Shown: positions 9,593 through 17,846, counted from the stretch's first letter. The stretch: DNA of 64,000 bases from DAISVY01 sp036826635 (GCA_036826635.1 DAISVY010000002.1:62001-126000), one strand, 5' to 3'. Made by a program: numbers and translations. The notes: generated by a model from the sequence alone, not told the origin.

Positions 9593-9680
9593 CGGCACAA
9601 CAACAACAACAGACCTGAGCACAATTGCACCCGGCCGGGCCGATAATAACGAAGAAAGAGCTAACGGGACTCGTAATCAT
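9558..9680 (-). CDS. Cysteine-rich leader peptide of the cysteine synthase attenuator
   Basis: A 40-codon frame read on the minus strand from ATG at 9680 to TAG at 9558. The peptide holds seven Cys: one at 18, one at 20 and five in a row at 24-28 (codons TGT x5 at 9597-9611). An in-frame TAA 18-20 bases upstream fixes the ATG as the only start. There is no clear ribosome-binding site, a weakness of the call. It begins about 25 bases after the predicted transcription start and ends 81 bases before the cysteine synthase ATG. Ribosome stalling at the Cys run for lack of charged tRNA-Cys would act on the hairpins just downstream. The leader and attenuator mechanism are inferred; the Cys run and the hairpin segments are read directly. 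Confidence 0.8.
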   Translation of the reverse strand: MITSPVSSFFVIIGPAGCNCAQVCCCCCAVSARKGFRDDP

Positions 9681-9711
9681 AGTTTGACAGGTACGTTAAG
9701 CTTGATGGACC

Positions 9712-9739
9712 AATATAGCCAATATGCCGATTTTGTCAA
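9712..9739 (-). promoter_or_regulatory. Sigma-70-type promoter of the cysteine synthase leader
   Basis: The -35 box is a consensus TTGACA (9739-9734) and the -10 box is TATATT (9717-9712), with a 16-base spacer. Predicted start of transcription is near 9705, giving a leader of about 228 bases that contains the leader peptide and attenuator. Confidence 0.75.
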
Positions 9740-9806
9740 GGGGAAAAGTATCGTTCGGACCGGACCGGAAGCGTAACTGATCCGAATCTGAACAGCTTTT
9801 CACAAC

Positions 9807-11213
9807 TCAGCGCAGGGAGACGGCCTCGACAAGGTTGAGCCCTCCCGATTTCACCTCGTAGCCGGGGAATCTTTCGCTTCCGAGTACGCTTCCCTGGGCA
9901 TCCACGAACTCGACCGTCAGATCATACGACCCGGGCGGAATTTCGAAATCCCCCACCATGATACGCCCCGGCAATAAACGGGCACAACGAAGATCGGGGT
10001 TTTCCGAAACATCGGTCACCACATCTATTGCCGCCTTCTTGAGCCACCCCGCCAGACCACCGGAGTCGGCCTTTTGTTTGGCCTTATGAGCCGCCAAACC
10101 TTTGGCCAGCGCTCGCGCCACCGTCCGCAGGTAAATCAGCGAGCGTTTGGCCCTGAACGTCTCCCCGGCCACCGCCCCCACGTCTTCCAGCAGTTGAAGC
10201 GACCCCAGTGGTTCCCCCGAGGCATAGATATTAACACGGCTGATATCCGAATAACGGTCGACGAGTTTGGGAATGGCGAACTTGAAATAGTAATCTTCTG
10301 AAACCTTCATCGGGATATGACCGTACTCCGGTGTCTCACGGTTTTCATCGTCATAGAGAATCTGGACCAGATCCAGATCCTTGTCGGTACGCAGACGAAG
10401 GCTGAGCCCTTCCTTGATCGGACCAAGCCCGACCAGAGCAATGACGCTCAGTATGGCCCCGCTTTGCGTCTCGTATTCGACATCGGGAAACTCAAAATTA
10501 TAGATAAAGGACTGAGTTCTAAAGGCCTGCTTAAGGTCGTTATAGTCAATCCGGGCATCATCTTCTTTTCCCTCGGCAGCGTACATGCGCATACTTAGAT
10601 ACCGCCCCATAGCACTGTTGTGAAACCTGACCGGATCAGCCTCATAGTCTATCTGCACGGCGGCCGTGTCTTTCTCGGCTTCCGTCCGCATCATTTCGGC
10701 GGCCTGGGCGTATTTCTGTTCGAGCAGTTCAAGCTTGAGATTGGCCCGGCGGATTTCAACGAAAGCATCATCGAAACGATCAAGGGCGATATAGTTGAGG
10801 GCTTTGATCAGGTTGGTATACAGCACCTCGTAATCTTCGCCGGCGTATTCCAGGACGTTGTCGTTGAGAAGCAGCGAGGCCGCGGCCCGTGATATGCTTT
10901 TGGTGTACAACTCCTCGGCTGCCTCTTCGGCCATATGCAACCGGGCATTACTGCTGTCGTATTGCCCGGCATAATGGTAGGCCAGTCCGGCGTCCAGATA
11001 ATAAACCAGACGATCCTTACGGTCGTACTTACCTTCCTGCCGAGCGGACTCCAGCATAACCGCGGCCGAATCGTAATCGCCCGCGCTCAGTTCGGCGGTA
11101 ATCGGGTCATAGAAACCCTTGCGCGTGGTCACCGAACCGCAGCCGCTCAGACACACCAGGATTATCAGTCCCGGCCACAACAGGCGAAGAATTTGTTTAC
11201 CCAGAGAGCCCAT
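9807..11213 (-). CDS. TPR-like lipoprotein, COG3014-type partner of LpoB
   Basis: A 468-residue lipoprotein: the signal peptide ends in the lipobox LSGC (Cys25). The mature part is helical and rich in Ala, Tyr and Glu, with TPR-like repeats at about 40-190, followed by a GxGP-containing region and a C-terminal beta domain (IMVGDFEIPPGSYDLTVEF). It begins 3 bases after the stop of the LpoB-type gene and lacks a good ribosome-binding site, so its translation is probably coupled. Proteins of this COG3014-like type are often found beside LpoB homologues; that pairing, and an envelope or peptidoglycan-synthesis role, is inference from context. No catalytic motif is seen. Confidence 0.75.
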   Translation of the reverse strand: MGSLGKQILRLLWPGLIILVCLSGCGSVTTRKGFYDPITAELSAGDYDSAAVMLESARQEGKYDRKDRLVYYLDAGLAYHYAGQYDSSNARLHMAEEAAEELYTKSISRAAASLLLNDNVLEYAGEDYEVLYTNLIKALNYIALDRFDDAFVEIRRANLKLELLEQKYAQAAEMMRTEAEKDTAAVQIDYEADPVRFHNSAMGRYLSMRMYAAEGKEDDARIDYNDLKQAFRTQSFIYNFEFPDVEYETQSGAILSVIALVGLGPIKEGLSLRLRTDKDLDLVQILYDDENRETPEYGHIPMKVSEDYYFKFAIPKLVDRYSDISRVNIYASGEPLGSLQLLEDVGAVAGETFRAKRSLIYLRTVARALAKGLAAHKAKQKADSGGLAGWLKKAAIDVVTDVSENPDLRCARLLPGRIMVGDFEIPPGSYDLTVEFVDAQGSVLGSERFPGYEVKSGGLNLVEAVSLR

Positions 11214-11216
11214 CGG

Positions 11217-11813
11217 CTACCACTTGGTCTTGCCCTGGGAGATCCCCTTTTTGATTTTCTTGGTTCCGATCCAGACTTTTTCGATAGTCTCGATATTCAC
11301 CAGCTCAAGATCGGTCTGGTAGAAAACCACCTGTTTACCATCTTCCTGATCGACGATGGTTTTGATGGAACCCTGCAGAAGGAAATCCGCACCGGTCTCT
11401 TCGCGAAAACGCTTCATTGTTTCCCGTGACGCGAACTCCTGCTGCTCCTGGCGTTCCTGGCGCAATTCCGCCCGGGCATCGTGGGCCGCCACAAAACGCA
11501 CCTTGGCGGAATTGATCAACTCCCGCTCGAAATCGGTGGTGAAAGTTTCGGTATTGATGTGTTCGCTGCTTTCGTTGCGAATCTCGCCCACTGTCACCAC
11601 CGGCTTTTCGCCATTGGCCGCAGCGAAATCCGTAATCCAGGCCCGCGAAAGACAGTCCTGAACCATCTCCTCGGCCACCAGTCGGGAGTCGGTATCGTTC
11701 CACCGGCCGGAGAGATCGGTCACCGTGTTAGTATCCAGACGTGTTACTTTCTTGCCACCGCTGCAGCCGACCACAAGACCGCAGATCAAAACCGCCATCA
11801 GTATTTTCTTCAT
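11217..11813 (-). CDS. lpoB: LpoB-type outer-membrane lipoprotein (penicillin-binding protein activator)
   Basis: A 198-residue lipoprotein with lipobox VVGC (Cys17 counted from the chosen ATG). That ATG at 11813 has AAAGGAG 8 bases upstream; a longer frame to 11852 has no signal peptide at its very start and is rejected. The body shows the LpoB/CsgG-like fold signature: VTVGEIRNESSEHINTETF, then ELINSAKVRFV, a Glu/Gln/Arg-rich helix, and GADFLLQGSIKTIV. LpoB proteins cross the periplasm and activate class A penicillin-binding proteins; no such synthase gene lies in this window. It is the first gene of a two-gene operon with a strong promoter at 11906-11935. It could also be a more distant CsgG-like lipoprotein, so the gene symbol is by family. 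Confidence 0.82.
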   Translation of the reverse strand: MKKILMAVLICGLVVGCSGGKKVTRLDTNTVTDLSGRWNDTDSRLVAEEMVQDCLSRAWITDFAAANGEKPVVTVGEIRNESSEHINTETFTTDFERELINSAKVRFVAAHDARAELRQERQEQQEFASRETMKRFREETGADFLLQGSIKTIVDQEDGKQVVFYQTDLELVNIETIEKVWIGTKKIKKGISQGKTKW

Positions 11814-11905
11814 GTTTGTACTCCTTTCGAGTCCACATATTATTTTCGACATATATTTTTGTTCTCTGATTCCCTGTTGCTACGGTTGCCCGAAGCACCG
11901 GCCGC

Positions 11906-11935
11906 ATACTAAACCCGTCCTGCGGATCGTGTCAA
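11906..11935 (-). promoter_or_regulatory. Sigma-70-type promoter of the LpoB-type operon
   Basis: TTGACA (11935-11930) and TAGTAT (11911-11906) with an 18-base spacer, on the minus strand. Transcription would start near 11899, about 85 bases before the LpoB-type ATG. It lies in the 489-base divergent gap between 11813 and 12303, which also holds the opposite-facing porin promoter; nothing else was seen in that gap. Confidence 0.7.
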
Positions 11936-12163
11936 GGTTTGATGAAACGGGAGTTCAATCTTCCGAAACGGCCCAACAAGGCCCGATGGGCATACCGGGG
12001 CAACACCGGCGTTGGCCTCAGATTCCCGACAACGGCCGATATACCAGCGAGTTACGAATACAACGTCAAGGTTCCCGACCAATTATGCGTAAATCGACCA
12101 ATACGAGCAGATTACCGCTACCGCCAACGGAGAAAATTGCCGCTCAATCCCCCGGAAAACCCC

Positions 12164-12190
12164 TTGACAGGATGTTAGCCATACTATAAT
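12164..12190 (+). promoter_or_regulatory. Sigma-70-type promoter of the porin gene
   Basis: TTGACA at 12164-12169 and TATAAT at 12185-12190, both perfect consensus, with a somewhat short 15-base spacer. Start of transcription near 12197 gives a leader of about 105 bases. Confidence 0.75.
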
Positions 12191-12302
12191 TTCTACGCCA
12201 TGGCAAACAATTCGGGCGACTGACTTGATAAGGCATCACCGAGCCTCCGGCTACCGGCCTCAGCCACCCGGATTTACAAAGATTTATGAAGAAGGGACGA
12301 GT

Positions 12303-13514
12303 ATGAACAAGGGAATCATTCATGCTTTCGCATTTGGGCTGCTGATCGGTTGGGGATACGGAAGCGCACTGGCGAACGAAGAATCACATAGTGACAAAAT
12401 GCCACTCCCCACGGTGAGCGCCAACATAGCGGTACAGGCCGAAGCATATTCCAAAGGTGATTCCACGTACTTTGCCGGACGGTGTCTGCCCGCACAAAAC
12501 GGGTTCACCATTCGCGATGCCCTGATCGTAATTGACGGCGAGTATGATTCCCACCTCGAATATAACCTCGAAGTAGGATCGGCTTCGTGCCAGTCCGGGG
12601 GGTTCATGGTGATGGAAGCCGGTATTTTATACAAACCTCATCCCCACTGGAAGCTCGGCATTACGAAGGGCCATATCCTGCGCGGCTTTGAGATGCATCA
12701 GGAGTGTGTCGAGTTACTCACGGCCGAAAAACCGATCTTCGCGCTGAAATACAGCCCCTGCCACCCGCTCGGGGCAATCGTCGAATACGAAAGAGATTTC
12801 AACAACGGGTCGGGGATTCTCGCCCAGGTCGTGGCAGCCGAGGGTACGGGAGGAACATTCGAAGATGAGCACGATATCAACATCGGGCTTTTATACCGGA
12901 CACCCATCGACGGTCTTGGTCTATGCGCAAGTTATACCTTCTGGGAATGGAACGCACCGTACACGAGAAAGGACAGTGTGCCGGTTCCCGGCGGCGCGCG
13001 CGATGATTATGAAACAATCTGGATATCAGACAAAGCCATCTACGATGGCTATCGCGCAACCATCGGGTTCGATTACGATGCACATAATATCCAACTGAGG
13101 GGCGAAGGTTATCTCGGCAAGGGCTTCAAGGACCTGCTCGACATTCCGTATTATGCCCAGATATGGGCGGATTCGGCCAACAGTACAAAAATCAGCAAGG
13201 CCCCTTTCGAAGATTTGGAAATGAGGGCTTTCTTCGTTCAAGCCGGCTACACTTTACCGCTGGTCGGACATCCCATACGGTATTTCCAGCCCTATATCCA
13301 GTACCAATGGTGGGATCAGGCCGCCAATCTCGACGGAGACTACCGCACTTCGTTCCTGACTCTTGGTCTCAATATCGGTCTCGGCCCCGGTTACACACGA
13401 TTGAAAATCGACTATCAGACATGCCTTGCCTTCGCCGGAGACGGCGGTCTCCCCGGCTACAGTGAGGATGACCAGGCGAACCGTCTGATTGCTCGTCTGC
13501 AAATAGGATTTTAA
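12303..13514 (+). CDS. Outer-membrane beta-barrel porin
   Basis: A 403-residue protein read from ATG 12303, behind GAAGGGACGAG; the longer frame upstream has no signal peptide at its start. The signal peptide ends near residue 26 (GSALA). The body alternates short amphipathic beta strands and turns (for example DSHLEYNLEVG, HWKLGITKGHI, IQLRGEGYLGKGF) and ends in LIARLQIGF, where a terminal Phe preceded by alternating hydrophobics is the classic barrel-assembly signal. It resembles phosphate-selective porin O/P-type barrels, but substrate is not readable. Six Cys residues are unusual for an outer-membrane barrel. It is followed 58 bases later by the dockerin-tagged secreted gene, perhaps in one transcript. 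Confidence 0.8.
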   Translation: MNKGIIHAFAFGLLIGWGYGSALANEESHSDKMPLPTVSANIAVQAEAYSKGDSTYFAGRCLPAQNGFTIRDALIVIDGEYDSHLEYNLEVGSASCQSGGFMVMEAGILYKPHPHWKLGITKGHILRGFEMHQECVELLTAEKPIFALKYSPCHPLGAIVEYERDFNNGSGILAQVVAAEGTGGTFEDEHDINIGLLYRTPIDGLGLCASYTFWEWNAPYTRKDSVPVPGGARDDYETIWISDKAIYDGYRATIGFDYDAHNIQLRGEGYLGKGFKDLLDIPYYAQIWADSANSTKISKAPFEDLEMRAFFVQAGYTLPLVGHPIRYFQPYIQYQWWDQAANLDGDYRTSFLTLGLNIGLGPGYTRLKIDYQTCLAFAGDGGLPGYSEDDQANRLIARLQIGF

Positions 13515-13572
13515 CTGAAAGAAGCTCCAGCTTCAACGATACAGGGTTAATTAACAGGAAGGAACAATTACC

Positions 13573-15405
13573 ATGCTCAAGCGGGTATTAACACTCTGTG
13601 TGGCGGTCCTTTGCATCGCCGCCATTGCCTCAGGAACCGAGAGCGCATCCAACGAGGGACAGTTTATCCCCCAGTTTGACCGGAGCCATTTGACTACGGG
13701 CGTGCCCCCGATCCCGAGTAATCCCCCGACACCGGCGGCCCCTCGGGAAAGAGGGCAGTTCTTGTGGGAAGATTTCGAAACGACAACATTTCCCCCCACG
13801 GGTTGGGACACGCTGAACCTGAATACCGGGTTCGGCTGGTATCTCGGCACATATTCCGGGGGAGGCACACAAGCCGCCTTCGTAATCTGGGACTCGATAT
13901 CACCGGCCACCCTTCAGGACGAGTGGCTGATCACTCCCGAACTGGACGTCTCCGGCGCCACGAGTAACCTTCGCGTCGAGTTCTACATGCTCCAGGGTTA
14001 CACTTATCCGCACGATTTCAAAGTATACGTAACCGATGACGACGGTACCATCTGGACAGAGGTGTTCGATTCATACGGAACCGGTTATCCCGAATTTCAA
14101 TGGTACTTCGTCAGTGTTCCCCTGGTCGCCTGGTCGGGAAACGCCGACCCCGTTCGGATCGGTTTTCAGTATTACGGTACCGACGCCGATCTGTTCGGTT
14201 TGGACAATGTCGAAGTAACCGATGCCAATCCGGCTACGGGCCGATGCTGTGTTTACGATGATCCCCTCGACCCCGAGTGTTTTGACGGTCTTACCCAGAC
14301 CGAGTGCAGTGCCCTTGACGGTACCTGGACCGAGGGGCTCGACTGCGCCACCAGTCCCTGCCCGTTGCCGGGGCTGCAGCTCGAACCGTCCGACGACATG
14401 TACACCGACCCCGATGAAGGCAGCGGTCATTCTCATCCCATTGATCCTTATGGCCTGTGGGTGGCTAACTACGACGGCGCCGGCCATCACGAACGGGCTA
14501 TCATTAAATGGGATTTGTCTTCGTACGAGGGTCAGTCGGCCGACAGTGCTTTTCTGAACATATATCGCTATTTCCGTTGCCCCAACGATTACTACACGAA
14601 CTGCGACCTGTATTGTATAACCGAAGACTGGGATGAAGGCACCTGGAATGAATATGTCCATGTCAACCATACCGCTTCGCCGTTCATGAGTTACAACTTC
14701 GGTCCGGCGCTGGACTGGTATCGCATAGATATCTCAGGTGTTATCCAACAGTGGCTCGATGGTTCGCTGGAGAATTACGGGATCGTAATTGTAGCTCAAT
14801 CCGGTGAAAAGTGGAGTAAGTTTTATTCCAAGGAGGGGACCTATCCCCCGTATCTTGAGGTTTACGGTCTGTCCGCCACGAACCATTGTCCCGTTCTGGA
14901 TCCTATCGGCGCTCAGGAAGTCCGGGCCGGTGACAACCTTGAACTGACGATTTCCGGCAGTGACCCGGATCTCACCACACCGAATCTGTACTGCGGCGAT
15001 TTACCCGCGGGTGCAACTTTCACCGATCATACCGACGGCACGGGAACATTTGCCTGGCGACCGTCCAACGAGCAGACCGGCGACTACGTTGTCCTTTTTT
15101 ATGCCGATGACGGCCAAATGGCCGATAGCGAATACGTCTCTATCCATGTGTCTGGTTGCTGCCAGGGAACGTCGGTTGGCAATCTCGACTGTGTCCCCGG
15201 CGTCCCGGATATGGGTGATTTGACCATTCTGATCGACCACCTGTTCATCAGCCTCGATCCGCTGTGTTGTGTGGCTGAGGGCGATGTCGATCTGTCCGGC
15301 CAGCCCGATCCGGAAAGTGACCCGGCTTGTGTCGATATGGGCGATCTGACGGTGCTGATTGATCATCTGTTTATCAGTCTCAATCCGCTTCCGTCCTGTC
15401 CGTAG
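13573..15405 (+). CDS. Secreted multidomain protein with DNRLRE-like domain and dockerin-like tail
   Basis: A 610-residue exported protein with a signal peptide (about 1-24) and an AAGGAA ribosome-binding site. In order: a jelly-roll domain at about 60-215 (choice-of-anchor/MAM-like, FxGLDNVEV near its end); a Cys-rich linker; a DNRLRE-like carbohydrate/anchor domain at about 275-435 (AIIKWDLSSYEGQSADSAFLN, WLDGSLENYGIVI); an Ig/cadherin-like domain at 440-530 (AGDNLELTISGSDPD, FAWRPSNEQTGDY); and at about 530-610 two dockerin-like repeats, each with MGDLT-LIDHLFISL. The same tail ends the proteins at 31046, 34599 and 40497. No catalytic residues are recognisable; it may be a scaffold, adhesin or glycan-binding protein. 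Confidence 0.85.
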   Translation: MLKRVLTLCVAVLCIAAIASGTESASNEGQFIPQFDRSHLTTGVPPIPSNPPTPAAPRERGQFLWEDFETTTFPPTGWDTLNLNTGFGWYLGTYSGGGTQAAFVIWDSISPATLQDEWLITPELDVSGATSNLRVEFYMLQGYTYPHDFKVYVTDDDGTIWTEVFDSYGTGYPEFQWYFVSVPLVAWSGNADPVRIGFQYYGTDADLFGLDNVEVTDANPATGRCCVYDDPLDPECFDGLTQTECSALDGTWTEGLDCATSPCPLPGLQLEPSDDMYTDPDEGSGHSHPIDPYGLWVANYDGAGHHERAIIKWDLSSYEGQSADSAFLNIYRYFRCPNDYYTNCDLYCITEDWDEGTWNEYVHVNHTASPFMSYNFGPALDWYRIDISGVIQQWLDGSLENYGIVIVAQSGEKWSKFYSKEGTYPPYLEVYGLSATNHCPVLDPIGAQEVRAGDNLELTISGSDPDLTTPNLYCGDLPAGATFTDHTDGTGTFAWRPSNEQTGDYVVLFYADDGQMADSEYVSIHVSGCCQGTSVGNLDCVPGVPDMGDLTILIDHLFISLDPLCCVAEGDVDLSGQPDPESDPACVDMGDLTVLIDHLFISLNPLPSCP

Positions 15406-15455
15406 CTTATCTTCACACCCTCCTTTGCTTGTCCCTTCGGTCGGACAACCGGCGA

Positions 15456-15489
15456 GACGGTCGGCCCTGTTTTTTCGGGGTCGGCCGTC
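15456..15489. terminator. GC-rich stem-loop after the dockerin-tagged gene
   Basis: A 12-base-pair stem (two wobble pairs) joins GACGGTCGGCCC at 15456-15467 with GGGTCGGCCGTC at 15478-15489 around a T-rich loop. A smaller hairpin TTGTCC/GGACAA precedes it. There is no T-tract after the stem, so intrinsic termination is uncertain. Confidence 0.4.
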
Positions 15490-15564
15490 CCGTCCGATTT
15501 GTCGCACGCTTGCCTGACAATCTTCTCCAACTTCATACCCGGCCATTCCCCCGTGCCGTGATGC

Positions 15565-15591
15565 TTGACACGAGTTACCACCGGATATAAG
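15565..15591 (+). promoter_or_regulatory. Possible promoter of the DtxR/MntR-type regulator
   Basis: TTGACA (15565-15570) and TATAAG (15586-15591) with a short 15-base spacer, 40 bases before the regulator's ATG. Such regulators often repress themselves through a palindrome near the promoter, but no clear palindrome was seen. Confidence 0.5.
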
Positions 15592-15630
15592 TTAAGAAAA
15601 TTATACTCTAACAAAGGCGGTATACTGCCG

Positions 15631-16143
15631 ATGGTTGATCTCAGCGCCAGTCAGGAAGATTATCTCGAAGCCATTCTGCACATCGTGACGGAAAAAGGTG
15701 CGGCCCGTCCGAAAGAGATATCAAAAAGGCTGAAGGTCACGTATTCTTCCGTTACAAAGGCCCTGCACACGCTGTCGAAAAAGCAACTTGTCAACTACGA
15801 GCCTTACGGCTTGGTCAGCCTGACGCCCAGCGGAAAACGATACGCCAACAGTGTTGTTTATCGACACCGGGCGTTCCGGGATTTCCTGACTAAAGTGCTT
15901 TTCATCGACGAAGCTGAGGCCGACGAACTCGCCTGCAAACTGGAACATGCGGTACCAAAGAGCGTTGTCGAACGCATGATAAAATTCGTTGAATACGTCG
16001 ACGCGTGTCCATACTCCCGCATTGAATGGCTGGAAGGATTCGGCTTCCGCTGTAAAAACAGTTCCCCGAACAGAAATTGCCCGTGTTGCGACCAGGCTCA
16101 TCCCCCCAAGGCCAAATCACAGAAGCGAAAGAAACGCTCCTGA
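15631..16143 (+). CDS. DtxR/MntR-family metal-dependent transcription regulator
   Basis: A 170-residue repressor. Residues 1-65 form the winged helix (SASQEDYLEAI, SSVTKALHTL). The dimer/metal domain has YRHRAFRDFL and CKLEHAVP. Aligned by eye with MntR and DtxR, likely metal ligands are Asp8, Glu11, a His in YRHR, and Cys, Glu, His in CKLEH. The Cys in that motif is the DtxR (iron) pattern, whereas MntR has Glu. There is no C-terminal SH3/FeoA-like domain; instead the tail is Cys-rich then Lys/Arg-rich (CPCC, KRKKRS), which is unusual. The ATG at 15631 is chosen because the domain begins right there and AAAGGCGG precedes it. Metal and targets are unknown; no transporter adjoins. Confidence 0.88.
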   Translation: MVDLSASQEDYLEAILHIVTEKGAARPKEISKRLKVTYSSVTKALHTLSKKQLVNYEPYGLVSLTPSGKRYANSVVYRHRAFRDFLTKVLFIDEAEADELACKLEHAVPKSVVERMIKFVEYVDACPYSRIEWLEGFGFRCKNSSPNRNCPCCDQAHPPKAKSQKRKKRS

Positions 16144-16223
16144 AACAGCCGCCGGATCGGGATAATCATAGCATCACAAAAAAATGAAGAAATCGGGACT
16201 CCCCGAAGAACCGACCGGGCAAC

Positions 16224-16925
16224 TCAATCAAGCAGACCCGCGATCTTCTCGATATCTTTCTGCGCCTGAACGTAATCGGCCGGTCGTCCGATATCAAGCC
16301 AGTAACCGTCGTAAGGGTAACTCATGACTTTCTGCCGCTCGGCCAGCAGTTTGTACATCAGTTCGTCGAACCCGAACGGGGTATTATCAGGCACGAACCT
16401 GAGAACATCACGACTGAAAACATAAATACCCATCGAAACGGTAAACTCATAAAACGGCTTTTCGGCAAAACCGGTCACGGAATTATCCGGGGCCGTTTCA
16501 AGAGCGCCATAGTCGATCTGCTCCGAGCGTCGGTAACTGGCCACCGTAAGAGCGGCTCGATGACGGCAGTGATAGTCGAACAACTTCGCAACGTCGAGAT
16601 CGCTGAGAATATCACCATTGGCCACAATGAACCGCTCGGGAAGATCATCGATAAGCTTGAGCGGACCGACTGTCGACAAAGGCTCGTTTTCCACCGAATA
16701 GATTATTTCCAATCCGAAGCGGGAACCATCGCCGACCACTGATCGGATCAGGTGAGCCAGATGGTTCACCGCGATATGTACCCGCACCACTCCGGCTTTG
16801 CGCAACTGCTTGAGCAGAATTTCAATAATGGGCCTGTCCCCAACCGGGACAAGCGGCTTGGGAATTTCAAGCGTGTGCGGCAAAAGCCGGCTCCCTTTAC
16901 CGCCGGCCAAAATAACTGCGTCCAT
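16224..16925 (-). CDS. Sugar-1-phosphate nucleotidyltransferase
   Basis: A 233-residue GT-A-fold enzyme of the RmlA/GlmU-N/mannose-1-phosphate guanylyltransferase type, activating a sugar phosphate with NTP for polysaccharide synthesis. Visible: LAGGKGSRL (8-16), the catalytic Lys in EIPKPLVPVG, the metal-binding NGDIL, FAEKP for sugar contact and WLDIGRP near the end. The single-domain length, with no left-handed beta-helix, points to a stand-alone transferase such as a mannose- or heptose-phosphate enzyme. The ATG at 16925 is preferred over the TTG two codons upstream. It is on its own, divergent from lptB, with a 195-base gap between them. Nucleotide and sugar specificity cannot be read. 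Confidence 0.87.
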   Translation of the reverse strand: MDAVILAGGKGSRLLPHTLEIPKPLVPVGDRPIIEILLKQLRKAGVVRVHIAVNHLAHLIRSVVGDGSRFGLEIIYSVENEPLSTVGPLKLIDDLPERFIVANGDILSDLDVAKLFDYHCRHRAALTVASYRRSEQIDYGALETAPDNSVTGFAEKPFYEFTVSMGIYVFSRDVLRFVPDNTPFGFDELMYKLLAERQKVMSYPYDGYWLDIGRPADYVQAQKDIEKIAGLLD

Positions 16926-17120
16926 CAACAAATCCTGATTCCGGGGTTATCAGATCAATTTATAAATACTAAAACCAGCGGGTGGTGGCAACCATTTTGG
17001 CCACAGGTCCGGCCTGAAGTCATCATTTACCAGTCAGTTACGCATGGCAGCAAAACTCGTGCGGAGAAGCGGAAAAAATTAGTGGAAAACGTCTTGCCGG
17101 TGCGTGTATATTTAATAGGC

Positions 17121-17846
17121 ATGACTGTATTACAATCAAAAGGGTTATTCAAATACTATCGCAAACGGGCTGTTGTCGATGATGTCTCGATTGAGGTCCA
17201 TCCCGGCGAAGTCGTTGGCTTGCTGGGGCCTAACGGGGCCGGTAAAACAACGACCTTTTATATGATCATCGGCTTCATCCGTCCGGACAAAGGCCGGGTG
17301 TTCCTCGGCGACAAGAACATCACGACCTGGCCGATGTTTCGCCGGGCCAGTCTGGGTATAGGCTATCTGGCTCAGGAAGCATCGGTGTTTCGAAAACTGA
17401 GTGTCGAGGATAACATCATGGCCATCCTGCAGTTCCGCAGAATGAGCCGCAAGCAGCGCAAGGAACGCCTCGATGAACTCCTGCGTGAACTTGACATTGA
17501 ACACCTGCGCAAAAGCAAGGCGTATACACTCTCCGGAGGGGAACGACGACGGGTCGAGATAACGCGAGCCCTGGTGAACGAACCGAAGTTCATCCTGCTG
17601 GACGAACCGTTCGCGGGGATCGATCCCATTGCGGTAGAGGACATTCAAAAAATTATCGAACGGCTGGTGGAACGAGGGTTGGGTGTTTTAATCACCGATC
17701 ATAACGTGCGCGAAACACTCTCGATCTGCCACCGCGCGTATATTATGTGTGATGGCCGGATTCTCAAATCAGGCACTTCGGGGTTTTTGGCCAACGATCC
17801 GGAGGCCAGAAAAATATACCTGGGCGAAAAATTCCGGCTGGATTGA
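17121..17846 (+). CDS. lptB: LPS export ABC transporter ATPase LptB
   Basis: A 241-residue ATPase that drives LptFG to extract lipopolysaccharide from the inner membrane. Walker A is GPNGAGKTT (38-46), Q-loop YLAQEASVF, signature YTLSGGERRRVEITRAL, Walker B FILLDEPFAGIDP, switch His in ITDHNVRET. The DHNVRE and AGIDPIAVEDI segments are specific to LptB rather than amino-acid LivG relatives. ATG 17121 begins the domain; there is no good ribosome-binding site (AGG only one base away), and TATATT at 17107-17112 would put transcription start almost at the ATG, so a very short or absent leader is possible. It precedes rpoN by 144 bases, the usual lptB-rpoN order. Confidence 0.93.
   Translation: MTVLQSKGLFKYYRKRAVVDDVSIEVHPGEVVGLLGPNGAGKTTTFYMIIGFIRPDKGRVFLGDKNITTWPMFRRASLGIGYLAQEASVFRKLSVEDNIMAILQFRRMSRKQRKERLDELLRELDIEHLRKSKAYTLSGGERRRVEITRALVNEPKFILLDEPFAGIDPIAVEDIQKIIERLVERGLGVLITDHNVRETLSICHRAYIMCDGRILKSGTSGFLANDPEARKIYLGEKFRLD

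Noticed and set aside
11853..12224. Plus-strand frames in the divergent gap (such as 11725-12189)
   Set aside because: They start inside the opposite lipoprotein gene or lack ribosome-binding sites, and the gap is explained by two opposite promoters.
13573..15405. Cellulosome component
   Set aside because: The tail is dockerin-like, but no cohesin, scaffoldin or glycoside hydrolase domain is visible in the window.
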